From Thiothrix sp. (GTDB taxonomy: Bacteria; Pseudomonadota; Gammaproteobacteria; Thiotrichales; Thiotrichaceae), in contig JAGRJD010000072.1 of assembly GCA_020442915.1 (NCBI GenBank), positions 1 through 38,917 of the forward strand: a stretch of 38,917 bases of DNA. Direction: 5' to 3'. The number at the start of each line of letters is the position of its first letter. The first letter of the stretch is position 1. Shown here piece by piece: positions 8,597-16,214 of this stretch. Both the position numbers and the translations under genes were made by a program. Below the pieces are notes generated by a model. It saw only the letters and a program-made list of their open reading frames with translations. It was not told the origin of the DNA and made no database searches.

Positions 8597-8694
8597 CAGC
8601 GTTTATCTCCTTCCATCCTGCGCAACAGGCCCAGCACCAGCCCCAGTAAAAATGCCAGCAGCAACCACAAAGCCAGCTTGCCAAAAAGATACAT
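8596..8694 (-). CDS. Small single-helix membrane protein of 32 residues
   Basis: An open frame of 33 codons placed between the OmpA-domain gene and the 533-residue gene. The product is one hydrophobic helix (about residues 6-24, KLALWLLLAFLLGLVLGLL) followed by RRMEGDKR, predicted to sit in the inner membrane with the C-terminus in the cytoplasm. GGGAGGA lies about ten bases before the ATG, and the stop overlaps the next start by one base (TGATG), a sign of translational coupling. The helix closely resembles the N-terminal anchor of the downstream protein (WLLLAFLLGLVLG against WLLLALLLGYLLG), so the two may be paralogous segments that pack together. I cannot name a family. Confidence 0.65.
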   Translation of the reverse strand: MYLFGKLALWLLLAFLLGLVLGLLRRMEGDKR

Positions 8695-8714
8695 CAATTC
8701 CTGTTCCTCCCGGT

Positions 8715-10199
8715 CTATCGGATTTCAAACACAATACGGCGGTTTCTGGCCCGGCCTTCCGGCGTGCCATTATCAGCCACCGGGCGACTTTCGCCGTAAC
8801 CCACGGCCTCCATGGCCACTGCTGCCACTCCGGCCTGCTCCAGATAATGCTTGACCGCATCGGCGCGCAGCTGGCTCAAGCGCAGGTTGTAGGCATCATC
8901 GCCACTGGCATCGGTATGCCCTTCAATACGAATGCCCCGTGCAGCCAGTACGTCCTGACACGCCTTGAGCACACCGGCCAGCGTTTTCAGCAAAACCGCA
9001 CTTTCGCCGCGGATGACCGCCTGGTTGCTGGCAAACAGGATGGTCTGCCCGCTCATGTGCTGATCCAGCTGCTGCTGGCAGCTGGCAGCCTGCGGATCGG
9101 TAGCGTCAGCAGGCTGCGTGGGTGCAGCCGCCTCCGGTACCGGGGCCATCTCCGCCAGCCGGGTCTTGTCCAGCAGGCTCACCCCCGAACCATCCAGTGC
9201 CTGCCTGCCGGTCTCCAGCAGCCGGTCGCGGGTCGCACTGTCTTGCATGACCCCCTCCAGCTCCAGCAGGCCATCCGCCATCCTGAGCGCCCCACCCTGT
9301 TCCGGCAGTTGACGGATCAGCAGGCCGGCAGCCCTGATCCAGCCTGCCGGCGGGATACCCGCACGCTGCTGCAGCCGGTCATCCACCCTGCCATCCCCCG
9401 CACGCTCACCGGCAGCCGCCACCAGTGCTGCCTTTTCCGCCTCGCTGCCCAGCACACCTTCCAGGCGCAGGCCGGTATCCGTCCGGGTCACATTCAGCGT
9501 GGCCGGCTGCGGTGGCGGGGCCGGTGCCACCACGCGGATGGCATCTTCAGGCTGCACCCCGACCCGTTCGGCCACCTGCTGCAGCAGGCTCTGGCGGGCA
9601 CTTTCCGTATCCACTTCTCCCGCCAGCCGCAAGCGTCCGCTTCCCAGCTCCAGCACGGGCTGACGCAGGCCGCCAAGCCCGGCCAATACGCCTTCGGCAC
9701 CGGCAAGCCAGTCCGGATCTGCCACCCGCCGGCCCACCTCCAGCCGGTCTTCAACCGCAGCGCCGAAGGTACTCCGGGCGGCATTCAGCAGGGATTGCGC
9801 CTTTTCCGCCGAAGGCACCAGTCCGCGCAGAATCAGGCCGGAACCGGACTGTTCCAGCGCCAGCACCGGCTCTGCAAACGGCTCCACCCGAATGGCATTT
9901 TCCACCACCCGCACCCCGTCGACACCGGATGCCAGGGCCAGCGCCTGATCACGCTCGGTCTCGGAAGCAGCCACCCCCTCCAGCAGCAGGTCCCGTCCGC
10001 GCCCGTTGAAACGGGCCTCGGCCCAGTCCAGCTGCTTATCAGACAACAGGTTGGCAACACGTTGGTGCAGATCGGCCTCAATCCGGGGCTGGCTGTAATA
10101 CAGCATGGCCAGGGCCAGCAGGGGCAGGCCCAGCAACAGCCCCAGCCACCACCACGGGGTGGGAATTCCACGACAAAAAGATGAATGCTGCTCCGGCAT
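8715..10199 (-). CDS. OmpA-domain envelope protein with an N-terminal membrane anchor
   Basis: 494 residues. An N-terminal hydrophobic segment (about 16-35, WWWLGLLLGLPLLALAML) anchors the protein. Residues 40-340 contain several repeated stretches of the type LLLEGV, LILRGLVPS, LRLAGEV and LRLEGVLGS spaced roughly 60-75 residues apart, which recall BON-like modules. The last 110 residues are an OmpA C-terminal peptidoglycan-binding domain, with IRIEGHTDASGDD, NLRLSQLRADAVKHYL and the closing RARNRRIVFEI. It probably ties the inner membrane to the wall. The start at 10199 has AAGGAG six bases upstream. An upstream start at 10259 in the same frame has no such site. It is the first gene of the three-gene set running to 6995. 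Confidence 0.85.
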   Translation of the reverse strand: MPEQHSSFCRGIPTPWWWLGLLLGLPLLALAMLYYSQPRIEADLHQRVANLLSDKQLDWAEARFNGRGRDLLLEGVAASETERDQALALASGVDGVRVVENAIRVEPFAEPVLALEQSGSGLILRGLVPSAEKAQSLLNAARSTFGAAVEDRLEVGRRVADPDWLAGAEGVLAGLGGLRQPVLELGSGRLRLAGEVDTESARQSLLQQVAERVGVQPEDAIRVVAPAPPPQPATLNVTRTDTGLRLEGVLGSEAEKAALVAAAGERAGDGRVDDRLQQRAGIPPAGWIRAAGLLIRQLPEQGGALRMADGLLELEGVMQDSATRDRLLETGRQALDGSGVSLLDKTRLAEMAPVPEAAAPTQPADATDPQAASCQQQLDQHMSGQTILFASNQAVIRGESAVLLKTLAGVLKACQDVLAARGIRIEGHTDASGDDAYNLRLSQLRADAVKHYLEQAGVAAVAMEAVGYGESRPVADNGTPEGRARNRRIVFEIR

Positions 10200-10367
10200 C
10201 AAAAACTCCTTCGACTGGCAGGTAAACGTAAATCGGGCAGGGACCAGAAGCCCATGCACCCATTAGACGATGTAACAGCCTGAAGCGTTTAAACCAATTC
10301 AGGTTCATGCCGGCATCTGCGTATCCGACCATGGCTCCCGCCTGAAATCATCATTGAAACTATCCGA

Positions 10368-11654
10368 CTACAGACTGGCCGCGAAATCCCGTACCCCGGC
10401 TACCCGGATCAGGCGCTCATCCGCATAAACCAGAGCCACACGACTGCGTTCCCAGGGCGGAATGCCAGCCTGCTGAAAATACTTTTTCAGAGCCAAACGC
10501 CGTCCATCCGGGTGCCGGAGTGGCTGTCCCGGTTGCCAGAAGCGCACTGTCAGCACCGCGCCGCAGACTGCCAGCAACTCCCGCCACGCCGCTGGCAGCG
10601 GCTCCAGCCAGGAACCGGTGCTCCCCAGCCACAAAGGCTGCCCAGGCTGTAACCAGGGCAGTATTTGAGCCGGATCATGCATCGACAGGGGCGGAAAGGC
10701 ATAAAGGTCATCCCGGAACCGGCGCACTTCACAGCCCGTCCAGCTCACCTGTGGCAGGGCATCGACACGGGCGGGCAGTACCGTGGCCGGAATCTGCAGC
10801 AGCCGCTCCCGCCCCGGCAGCGGCAGGCCCAAGCCGCGCAGCCACTGACGCAACAGGGCTGCCTGCATCGGGGCCGGCTGCTGTTGCAGGCGGGTGACTG
10901 ACAGGGTCCGGGGGCGGCTGCCGGCAATCTGAGCCAGCCGCTCGCTCAGCAGGGTGGCCAGCAGTTCCCGGCTCTCGCCCTGCAGCACGGCAGCCCGTGC
11001 CAGGGTCTGCTCCAGCCCCGGCCAGCGCCCGGCCAGCAAAGGCAGCACGCGATGCCGCAGGAAATTGCGGTCAAAGGCTTCATGGGCATTGCTCGGATCC
11101 TCAATCCAGTTCAGCTGCTGCTGGCGGGCGTAACGCTCCAGCGCGGCATGCGGCAGGTTCAACAGCGGACGGCCCAGAAAGCCGGGCCCGAAGGAACGGA
11201 TTTCAGGCATGGCCGCCAATCCGTCCACCCCGGCACCACGCAGCAGGTTGAGCAGCACGGTTTCAGCCTGATCCCGCTGATGGTGGGCGGTCAGCAGCAT
11301 GGCCCCCGGTGCCAGGGCTGCTTCAAACGCCTGATAACGGGCCTGACGTGCCAGCGCTTCCGGACTGGTGTCGGTACCGGGTCGCAGGGCCAGCTGCACA
11401 CTGGAAAAACCGATACCCAGACCGGCACAGATGGCGGCACAGTGCTGTGCCCAGACGGCAGAATCCGGCTGCAGGCCGTGATCCACATGCAGGGCGCGCA
11501 GTGTCAGGGCCGGAAATTGCGGGCGCAGGGCAACACAGGCGTGCAGCAGGGCATGGGAATCCAGCCCGCCACTGTAGGCAATCAGCAGGGTGGAGACCGG
11601 ATGGCGGGCCAGAAAAGCGGACAGCACACCGGGCAGCTGCTGCTGCACCGCCAT
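10368..11654 (-). CDS. tilS: tRNA(Ile)-lysidine synthetase
   Basis: 428 residues. The ATP-pyrophosphatase PP-loop SGGLDS is at 28-33, and family blocks LHVDHGLQ, TAHHQRDQAETVLLNLLRGAGVDGLAAM and RPLL follow. The enzyme attaches lysine to the wobble cytidine of the tRNA that reads AUA, changing its decoding from Met to Ile. The C-terminal third carries the substrate-binding domains, including RFWQPGQPLRHPDGRRLALKKYFQQAGIPPWERSR, a well-conserved TilS signature. The ATG begins one base after the accA stop, so the two are translated from one message, an arrangement found in many gammaproteobacteria. Confidence 0.95.
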   Translation of the reverse strand: MAVQQQLPGVLSAFLARHPVSTLLIAYSGGLDSHALLHACVALRPQFPALTLRALHVDHGLQPDSAVWAQHCAAICAGLGIGFSSVQLALRPGTDTSPEALARQARYQAFEAALAPGAMLLTAHHQRDQAETVLLNLLRGAGVDGLAAMPEIRSFGPGFLGRPLLNLPHAALERYARQQQLNWIEDPSNAHEAFDRNFLRHRVLPLLAGRWPGLEQTLARAAVLQGESRELLATLLSERLAQIAGSRPRTLSVTRLQQQPAPMQAALLRQWLRGLGLPLPGRERLLQIPATVLPARVDALPQVSWTGCEVRRFRDDLYAFPPLSMHDPAQILPWLQPGQPLWLGSTGSWLEPLPAAWRELLAVCGAVLTVRFWQPGQPLRHPDGRRLALKKYFQQAGIPPWERSRVALVYADERLIRVAGVRDFAASL

Positions 11655-11655
11655 G

Positions 11656-12612
11656 TCAGGGGCTCTCGAAACGCCCGAAACCGAGGAATTTGTCCTGGCG
11701 CTGCCCGATCAGGTCATCCAGCGCCAGCTGCCCGAGTTCACGCAGGCTGTTTTCCAGCATGTCACCGATATTTTGTGCAATTTCATCAAAATCCCGGTGG
11801 GCCCCACCCAGTGGTTCCGGAATGATTTCATCCACCAGGCCCAGGGTTTTGAGGCGGTCGGCGGTGATACCCATGGCATCGGCAGCATCGGCGGCCTTGT
11901 CCACACTTTTCCACAGGATGGAGGCACAGCCTTCCGGAGAGATCACCGAGTAGGTGGCATACTGCAGCATGCTGACCCGGTCCCCCACTCCAATGGCCAG
12001 CGCCCCGCCGGAGCCTCCCTCACCCAGCACGGTGCTGACAATGGGTGTGCGCAGACGCGCCATTTCATACAGGTTACGGGCGATGGCCTCGCTCTGGCCG
12101 CGTTCCTCGGCCCCGATACCGGGGTAGGCACCGGGGGTATCAATAAAGGTGATGACCGGGAGCCGGAATTTTTCCGCCATGTGCATCAGGCGCAAGGCCT
12201 TGCGATAGCCTTCCGGACGCGGCATGCCAAAGTTGCGCCGGATGTTTTCATTGGTGTCCCGTCCTTTCTGATGCCCGATCACCATCACCGACTGGCCCCG
12301 GAAACGGGCCGTCCCGCCGACAATGGCGCTGTCATCAGCAAAAGCCCGGTCACCGTGCAGTTCGGTAAAGTCGGTGCAGATACGTGTCACAATGTCGGTG
12401 GTGTAGGGACGTTTCGGATGGCGTGCCAGCTGGGAAATCTGGCGTGGCGTCAGTTTGGCAAAGATGCCCTGCGTCAGGGTGCGCACCTTCTCTTCCAGCC
12501 GACCGATCTCCTCGCTCAGATTGACCTGGGTGTCATCCACATAACGCAACTCTTCTATCTTGGTCTGCAGCTCGGCGATCGGCTGTTCAAAATCGAGGAA
12601 ATCGGGGTTCAT
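11656..12612 (-). CDS. accA: Acetyl-CoA carboxylase carboxyltransferase subunit alpha
   Basis: 318 residues, matching the usual 319. With AccD it transfers the carboxyl group from biotin on AccB to acetyl-CoA, the first committed step of fatty-acid synthesis. Family blocks: [19 protein letters not shown] at the N-terminus, [11 protein letters not shown], the carboxyltransferase core [44 protein letters not shown], and [15 protein letters not shown]. The start at 12612 matches the family N-terminus. A 13-residue longer frame exists but its extra residues look unlike the family. The ribosome-binding site is poor. The gene is divergent from the DHPS-like gene and shares about 190 bases of upstream DNA with it. 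Confidence 0.96.
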   Translation of the reverse strand: MNPDFLDFEQPIAELQTKIEELRYVDDTQVNLSEEIGRLEEKVRTLTQGIFAKLTPRQISQLARHPKRPYTTDIVTRICTDFTELHGDRAFADDSAIVGGTARFRGQSVMVIGHQKGRDTNENIRRNFGMPRPEGYRKALRLMHMAEKFRLPVITFIDTPGAYPGIGAEERGQSEAIARNLYEMARLRTPIVSTVLGEGGSGGALAIGVGDRVSMLQYATYSVISPEGCASILWKSVDKAADAADAMGITADRLKTLGLVDEIIPEPLGGAHRDFDEIAQNIGDMLENSLRELGQLALDDLIGQRQDKFLGFGRFESP

Positions 12613-12802
12613 TTGGCTGCTGCGGTCCCTGCTCCGGAAAGTGGCCGCCAATTCTACCCGGCTTGAAGCAAGAATTCGATAGTTTGTTGCCGGCCTGTCG
12701 CCACCCGTGACATACCCGGATCAGCACCTGCCAACAGTGTGGTAAGAAATCCGGGCTGGTGTACACTAGTCCTTCGCAAGCAAGGCGGAAATCCCGGAGT
12801 TC

Positions 12803-14212
12803 ATGACTGCAACCGAACACATCCTGTTCCTGACCGGCAGGCTGGCCCATGACAGTCTGGTGCGCGAACTGGAACAGCTGCCTGCACCCGGCTTCACCTG
12901 GCAGGTGCATGACCTCGGGCTGAAGGTGGCTGCCCTGATGACCGTATCCATGATCCGCCGTCGCCTCACGGATACCTTCGGGGCGGACCGCATCATCCTG
13001 CCGGGGCTGTGCAGCGGTGATATTCAGGCCCTGAGCCGGGAGCTGGGTCTGCCGGTCGAGCGCGGCCCCAAAGACCTCAAGGACCTGCCGGAATTTTTCG
13101 GGGGTGAAACACGCACAACCGACCTGAGCCGCTACCGGGTCCGCATCTTCGCCGAAATTGTCGATGCCCCGTTTCTGGACCTTGCACAGCTGCTGGCACG
13201 GGCGCAGCGTTACCGGCAGGACGGGGCGGATGTCATTGATCTGGGCTGCCTGCCCGAACAGCCTTTTCCGCACCTGGAAGCCAGCATTCAGGCCCTGCAG
13301 GCGGAAGGGTTTCAGGTCAGTGTGGATTCCCTCAGTGAGACCGAGCTGCTGCGGGCCGGAGAGGCCGGGGCTGATTACCTGCTGAGCCTGAAGGAAAGTA
13401 CGCTCTGGATCGCGGATCAGGTGGCCGGCACGCCGGTACTGATTCCGGAACAGCCCGGCGACCTGCCCTCGCTGTATCGGGCCATTGAGGCGCTGCAGGC
13501 CCGCGGGCGTGATTTTCTGGCTGACCCGATCCTGGATCCGATCCACTTCGGCTTTACCGCCTCCATCGTGCGCTATCATGAACTGCGCCAGCGTTACCCG
13601 GACATTCCGGTATTGTGCGGGACCGGCAATGTGACCGAGCTGACCGATGCGGATACCACCGGCATGACCGCCCTGCTGATGGGCATGGCCTCCGAACTGG
13701 CGGTTGATGCCATTCTCACTACCGAAGTGAGCCCGCATGCCCGTACCGCCGTGCGGGAAGCAGACCTGGCACGGCGCATGCTGTTTGCCGCCCGAGAGGA
13801 TGGCAACCTGCCCCGGCGTTACAGTAACGGCCTGATGGCCCACCGCGACCGCAAACCCTTTGCCCACGACAATGCCGGGATTAAGGCCATGGCCGCTGCC
13901 GTGCGTGATCCCAATTTCCGCATTCAGGTGAATCAGGACGGTATCCACGTCTATAACCGCGACGGCCTGTATTGCGCCACCGACCCGTTTGTGCTCTATC
14001 CGCAGCTGGGGGTGGAGCAGGACGGTGGACATGCCTTTTATCTGGGCGTGGAACTGGGACGGGCCCAGATTGCCTGGCAGCTGGGCAAACGCTATCTGCA
14101 GGACAATGAACTGACGTGGGGGGTGGTCACGGAGGCCCCCGCCATTCCGGATGAGACAGCCGAGTACCGGGCGGTGGCCACCACTTCCAGAAAATACCGC
14201 AAGACACCATGA
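12803..14212 (+). CDS. Dihydropteroate synthase-like protein (DUF6513 type), probably H4MPT-related
   Basis: 469 residues. The middle (about 115-330) is a TIM-barrel of the pterin-binding (FolP) type, with GADVIDLGCLPE and later VLCGTGNVTEL corresponding to substrate-binding loops. The N-terminus (HILFLTGRLAHDSLVRELEQL) and a C-terminal extension (FRIQVNQDGIHVYNRDG, ATDPFVLYPQLGVE) are typical of the DHPS-like family found in methanogens and in methylotrophs that use tetrahydromethanopterin. From memory, homologues sit in H4MPT gene clusters; their exact reaction is not settled. This is not the folate-pathway FolP. The gene is followed after three bases by the DUF447 gene, which supports the H4MPT reading. 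A partial CGGAG lies very close to the ATG, so the start is only moderately secure. Confidence 0.75.
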   Translation: MTATEHILFLTGRLAHDSLVRELEQLPAPGFTWQVHDLGLKVAALMTVSMIRRRLTDTFGADRIILPGLCSGDIQALSRELGLPVERGPKDLKDLPEFFGGETRTTDLSRYRVRIFAEIVDAPFLDLAQLLARAQRYRQDGADVIDLGCLPEQPFPHLEASIQALQAEGFQVSVDSLSETELLRAGEAGADYLLSLKESTLWIADQVAGTPVLIPEQPGDLPSLYRAIEALQARGRDFLADPILDPIHFGFTASIVRYHELRQRYPDIPVLCGTGNVTELTDADTTGMTALLMGMASELAVDAILTTEVSPHARTAVREADLARRMLFAAREDGNLPRRYSNGLMAHRDRKPFAHDNAGIKAMAAAVRDPNFRIQVNQDGIHVYNRDGLYCATDPFVLYPQLGVEQDGGHAFYLGVELGRAQIAWQLGKRYLQDNELTWGVVTEAPAIPDETAEYRAVATTSRKYRKTP

Positions 14213-14215
14213 TTT

Positions 14216-14809
14216 ATGATTTTTGAAACCATTGTCATCACCCGCAATGTTGATGGCAGTGCCCGCATTGCCCCGCTCGGCGTTCGGCGTGAAGCGGATG
14301 GACTGCTGGTACTGGCACCATTTCACCCCTCCGGTACGTTGGATAACCTGCGCCGGGAGGGTTATGCCGTGGTCAACACCACCACCGATGTACGGGTGTT
14401 TGCCGGCTGCCTGACCGGGCGCCATGACTGGCCGCTGCGCCCGGCAGAGCAGGTCAGCGGCTTTGTGTTGCAGCAGGCACTGGCACACAGTGAGCTGGAG
14501 GTGGTACGGGTGCAGGAAGACGCGGTGCGCCCGGCATTCCACTGCCGTGAAGTGCTGCAGCAGACCCATGCAGCCTTCCCCGGTTTCAACCGTGCCCAGG
14601 CGGCGGTACTGGAAGCAGCCATTCTGGTCAGCCGCCTGCAGCTGCTGGACCCGGAAAAAATCCGCACCGAACTGGCCTACCTGCAGGTGGCGATCGACAA
14701 GACCGCAGGCCCCGATGAGCGTGAAGCCTGGGGCTGGCTGCTGGAAAAGGTGGCGCTCCGGGAGGGTAAACGGCCCGGGCAACAGCAGGGGCGGACAGAC
14801 TGTGCGTGA
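14216..14809 (+). CDS. DUF447 family protein (FMN-binding split-barrel-like), H4MPT-associated
   Basis: 197 residues. It opens with FETIVITRNVDGSARIAPLGVRR, then GLLVLAPFHPSGTLDNLRREGYAVVNTTTDV, the pattern of DUF447 proteins, which have a flavin-reductase-like split-barrel fold. The family is known mainly from archaea and from bacteria with H4MPT-linked C1 enzymes; the reaction is unknown to me. It starts three bases after the DHPS-like stop, so the two are one transcription unit. The C-terminal part has helical stretches with conserved RAQAAVLEAAILVSR and is followed by a polar tail. A weak terminator lies about 75 bases downstream. Confidence 0.72.
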   Translation: MIFETIVITRNVDGSARIAPLGVRREADGLLVLAPFHPSGTLDNLRREGYAVVNTTTDVRVFAGCLTGRHDWPLRPAEQVSGFVLQQALAHSELEVVRVQEDAVRPAFHCREVLQQTHAAFPGFNRAQAAVLEAAILVSRLQLLDPEKIRTELAYLQVAIDKTAGPDEREAWGWLLEKVALREGKRPGQQQGRTDCA

Positions 14810-14882
14810 AAGCCAGCGGGTCGTGGTTGTCAACCGGCAGGTATTTGTTGCGTGTTGTCACAGGAAAAGGTTCAAAGCCGGT

Positions 14883-14910
14883 ACTCCCTTATGTGGGGGA
14901 GTGCTCTTTT
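14883..14910 (+). terminator. Weak intrinsic terminator after the DUF447 gene
   Basis: ACTCCC pairs with GGGAGT across a short G-containing loop and is followed by CTTTT. The stem is only six pairs and the T-run is short. The remainder of 14810-15041 shows no gene. Confidence 0.4.
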
Positions 14911-15041
14911 CAAGGTCTTAACCTACTTAAGGGATAAAAAATAATCACTTCAGCCCTTATCCTGTGCCCATGGTGATTGCAGCGGAACGCAGGCACCACA
15001 AACCAGACCCCAAAAACCATGGACCCACGGAGACCCTTCCC

Positions 15042-15434
15042 ATGAACAAAGTTATCCTAATCAGCGCCCTGACCTTCCTGCCCCTGATGATCCAAAGCGG
15101 CCTGAGCATGGCAGGCACCGACCCGGTAACGCTGGTGCCCCCCAAAGCCCTGGAACAGACAGTGGCTGCGGGTAGTGGCCGCAATGTACGCAGTGTCAGT
15201 ACCAGTGAGCGTCAGCGCCTGCTGCGTGAGCGCCGGGCCGCACGCCGGGCCGTGCTGGACAGCAGGCAGACCGAAACCACCAGTGGCAAGGTAAAAGCTG
15301 AAGCAGCTGCCGGGCAAGCAGTACCGGAAAAGTCACCTGCCCAGCCCCAGGAAAGTGCACCCGGACAGGACAAAAGCAGTCAGGTTGCCCCCGAAAAAGC
15401 TGCCGACAGTGCCCAACAGCTCAAACAGGGCTGA
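15042..15434 (+). CDS. Small exported protein, unknown function
   Basis: 130 residues, not recognised. An N-terminal signal peptide (MNKVILISALTFLPLMIQSG, cleavage probably after SMAG near residue 25) precedes a low-complexity mature part. A basic stretch (SERQRLLRERRAARRAVLD, about 53-71) is followed by a Gln/Pro/Ala/Lys-rich tail with no cysteines. Such proteins are often periplasmic and disordered. The start at 15042 was chosen for the signal peptide and for CGGAG nine bases upstream; the frame is open further up but without a good site. It is the last gene before the accessory island. Confidence 0.6.
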   Translation: MNKVILISALTFLPLMIQSGLSMAGTDPVTLVPPKALEQTVAAGSGRNVRSVSTSERQRLLRERRAARRAVLDSRQTETTSGKVKAEAAAGQAVPEKSPAQPQESAPGQDKSSQVAPEKAADSAQQLKQG

Positions 15435-15487
15435 ATTCTGCCCGGACACAAGCAAATCGGAAGCCCGACAAACCGTATAAAAAGGGC

Positions 15488-15642
15488 AGACAAACAACAA
15501 GAAAGACTTTGGCCAGATCGGAAACATACCGGTCAGCCAGCATTAGGATGCGATGAACTGGATCAGCAGTCACCAGATTGAGGCTGCGTGAGGCTGGCCG
15601 AAGTTGTTCAGCCGCCGGTCGTTCTGATCTGGCGGTTTTTTT
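15488..15642 (+). ncRNA. Candidate structured small RNA ending in an intrinsic terminator
   Basis: No protein is apparent here, but the stretch folds well by eye. Bases 15506-15516 pair with 15594-15604 over eleven positions (one G-U). Inside that, 15517-15521 pairs with 15529-15533, and CAGCC at 15534 pairs with GGCTG at 15582. The stretch ends in a terminator hairpin with seven T. TATAAA at 15476-15481 could be the -10 box, but the -35 is poor. It may instead be the 3' untranslated end of the preceding gene. No known RNA family was recognised. Confidence 0.3.
15612..15642 (+). terminator. Intrinsic terminator
   Basis: CCGCCGG at 15612-15618 pairs with TTGGCGG-type bases at 15629-15635 (one G-U), loop of ten, followed by seven T. 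It ends the transcript of the small exported protein and/or the candidate RNA, and marks the last recognisably native sequence before the island. Confidence 0.7.
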
Positions 15643-15775
15643 GCTGGTCAATAATTGTGAAATGGCAGTATGATTTGGGGTGGATGCTGTGCTTCCAGAG
15701 AAAGCTCTCATGAGATCGGGTGTTATGCATGAAGGTTATCTATCTGGAGCGGTAGTGCAGCTGCCTATTACTTGG

Positions 15776-15856
15776 ATAGAGGCTGTATAACCTGTTAGAC
15801 CGGGATTCTGCCAGACTGTAGAAAGCCCAACTTTCTGATTGTCAGGCAGCCTCTAT
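15776..15856. repeat. Ten-base inverted repeat at the edge of the IS630 remnant
   Basis: ATAGAGGCTG at 15776-15785 and its exact complement CAGCCTCTAT at 15847-15856 are 61 bases apart, and the second copy overlaps the first codon of the transposase remnant. It could be part of an old insertion-sequence end or a hairpin. Confidence 0.4.
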
Positions 15857-16096
15857 GAAGCCAATCAAACTGCTGAGCGAAGTCGAGCCTGTTACGCTGA
15901 CTGAAGCCTGCCACACCCCCCCCGGCTTTTCCGTGTTCGCCAACGGGTGCAGGCCCTGTTATTGAATCACCGGGGTTACTCAATGGCACGCCCGAGACTT
16001 CTTTGAGGTTCAGCACGAAACGGGGAGTCGCTGGCTTCAACGCTGGGTGACTGGACGCCCATCGGGTTTGAGCAATGTGCTTGGCAAGGTGTCCGG
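15855..16096 (+). pseudogene. Decayed IS630-family transposase, N-terminal fragment
   Basis: Pieces of an IS630-type N-terminal DNA-binding region can be read only by changing frame. MKPIKLLSEVEPVTLTEACH opens at 15855. After a run of eight C the next frame gives LFRVRQRVQALLLNHRGYSMA, and after a second shift the text is ARDFFEVQHETGSRWLQRW, then VTGRPSGLSNVLG. The joined text is the usual helix-turn-helix part of these transposases. The catalytic DDE part is missing. It marks the left side of the accessory island. Confidence 0.7.
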
Positions 16097-16147
16097 TTGG
16101 GCTTGACCACACAACAGGCGCCTACTGGTTCTGCCTACAAAAGCTGG

Positions 16148-16178
16148 TTGAGCGCGTTCAGGTGAAAGAAATTATAAC
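16148..16178 (+). promoter_or_regulatory. Possible promoter for the five-gene island operon
   Basis: TTGAGC (16148-16153) and TATAAC (16173-16178) are fair matches to -35 and -10 boxes, but the spacing is 19 bases, longer than the optimum. It lies about 37 bases upstream of the drmA-like start. No repressor site is evident. Confidence 0.3.
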
Positions 16179-16214
16179 GAGGCGGTGGTATTCAAGGGGG
16201 GGGATAGAAACGTA

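Noticed and set aside
12587..14833. Minus-strand open frame of 748 codons opposite the DHPS-like and DUF447 genes
   Set aside because: Rich in His, Gln and Gly as expected of antisense shadow frames; both plus-strand genes show family motifs.
15795..16112. Minus-strand frame of 105 codons over the IS630 remnant
   Set aside because: The opposite strand carries recognisable transposase text, so this frame is a shadow.
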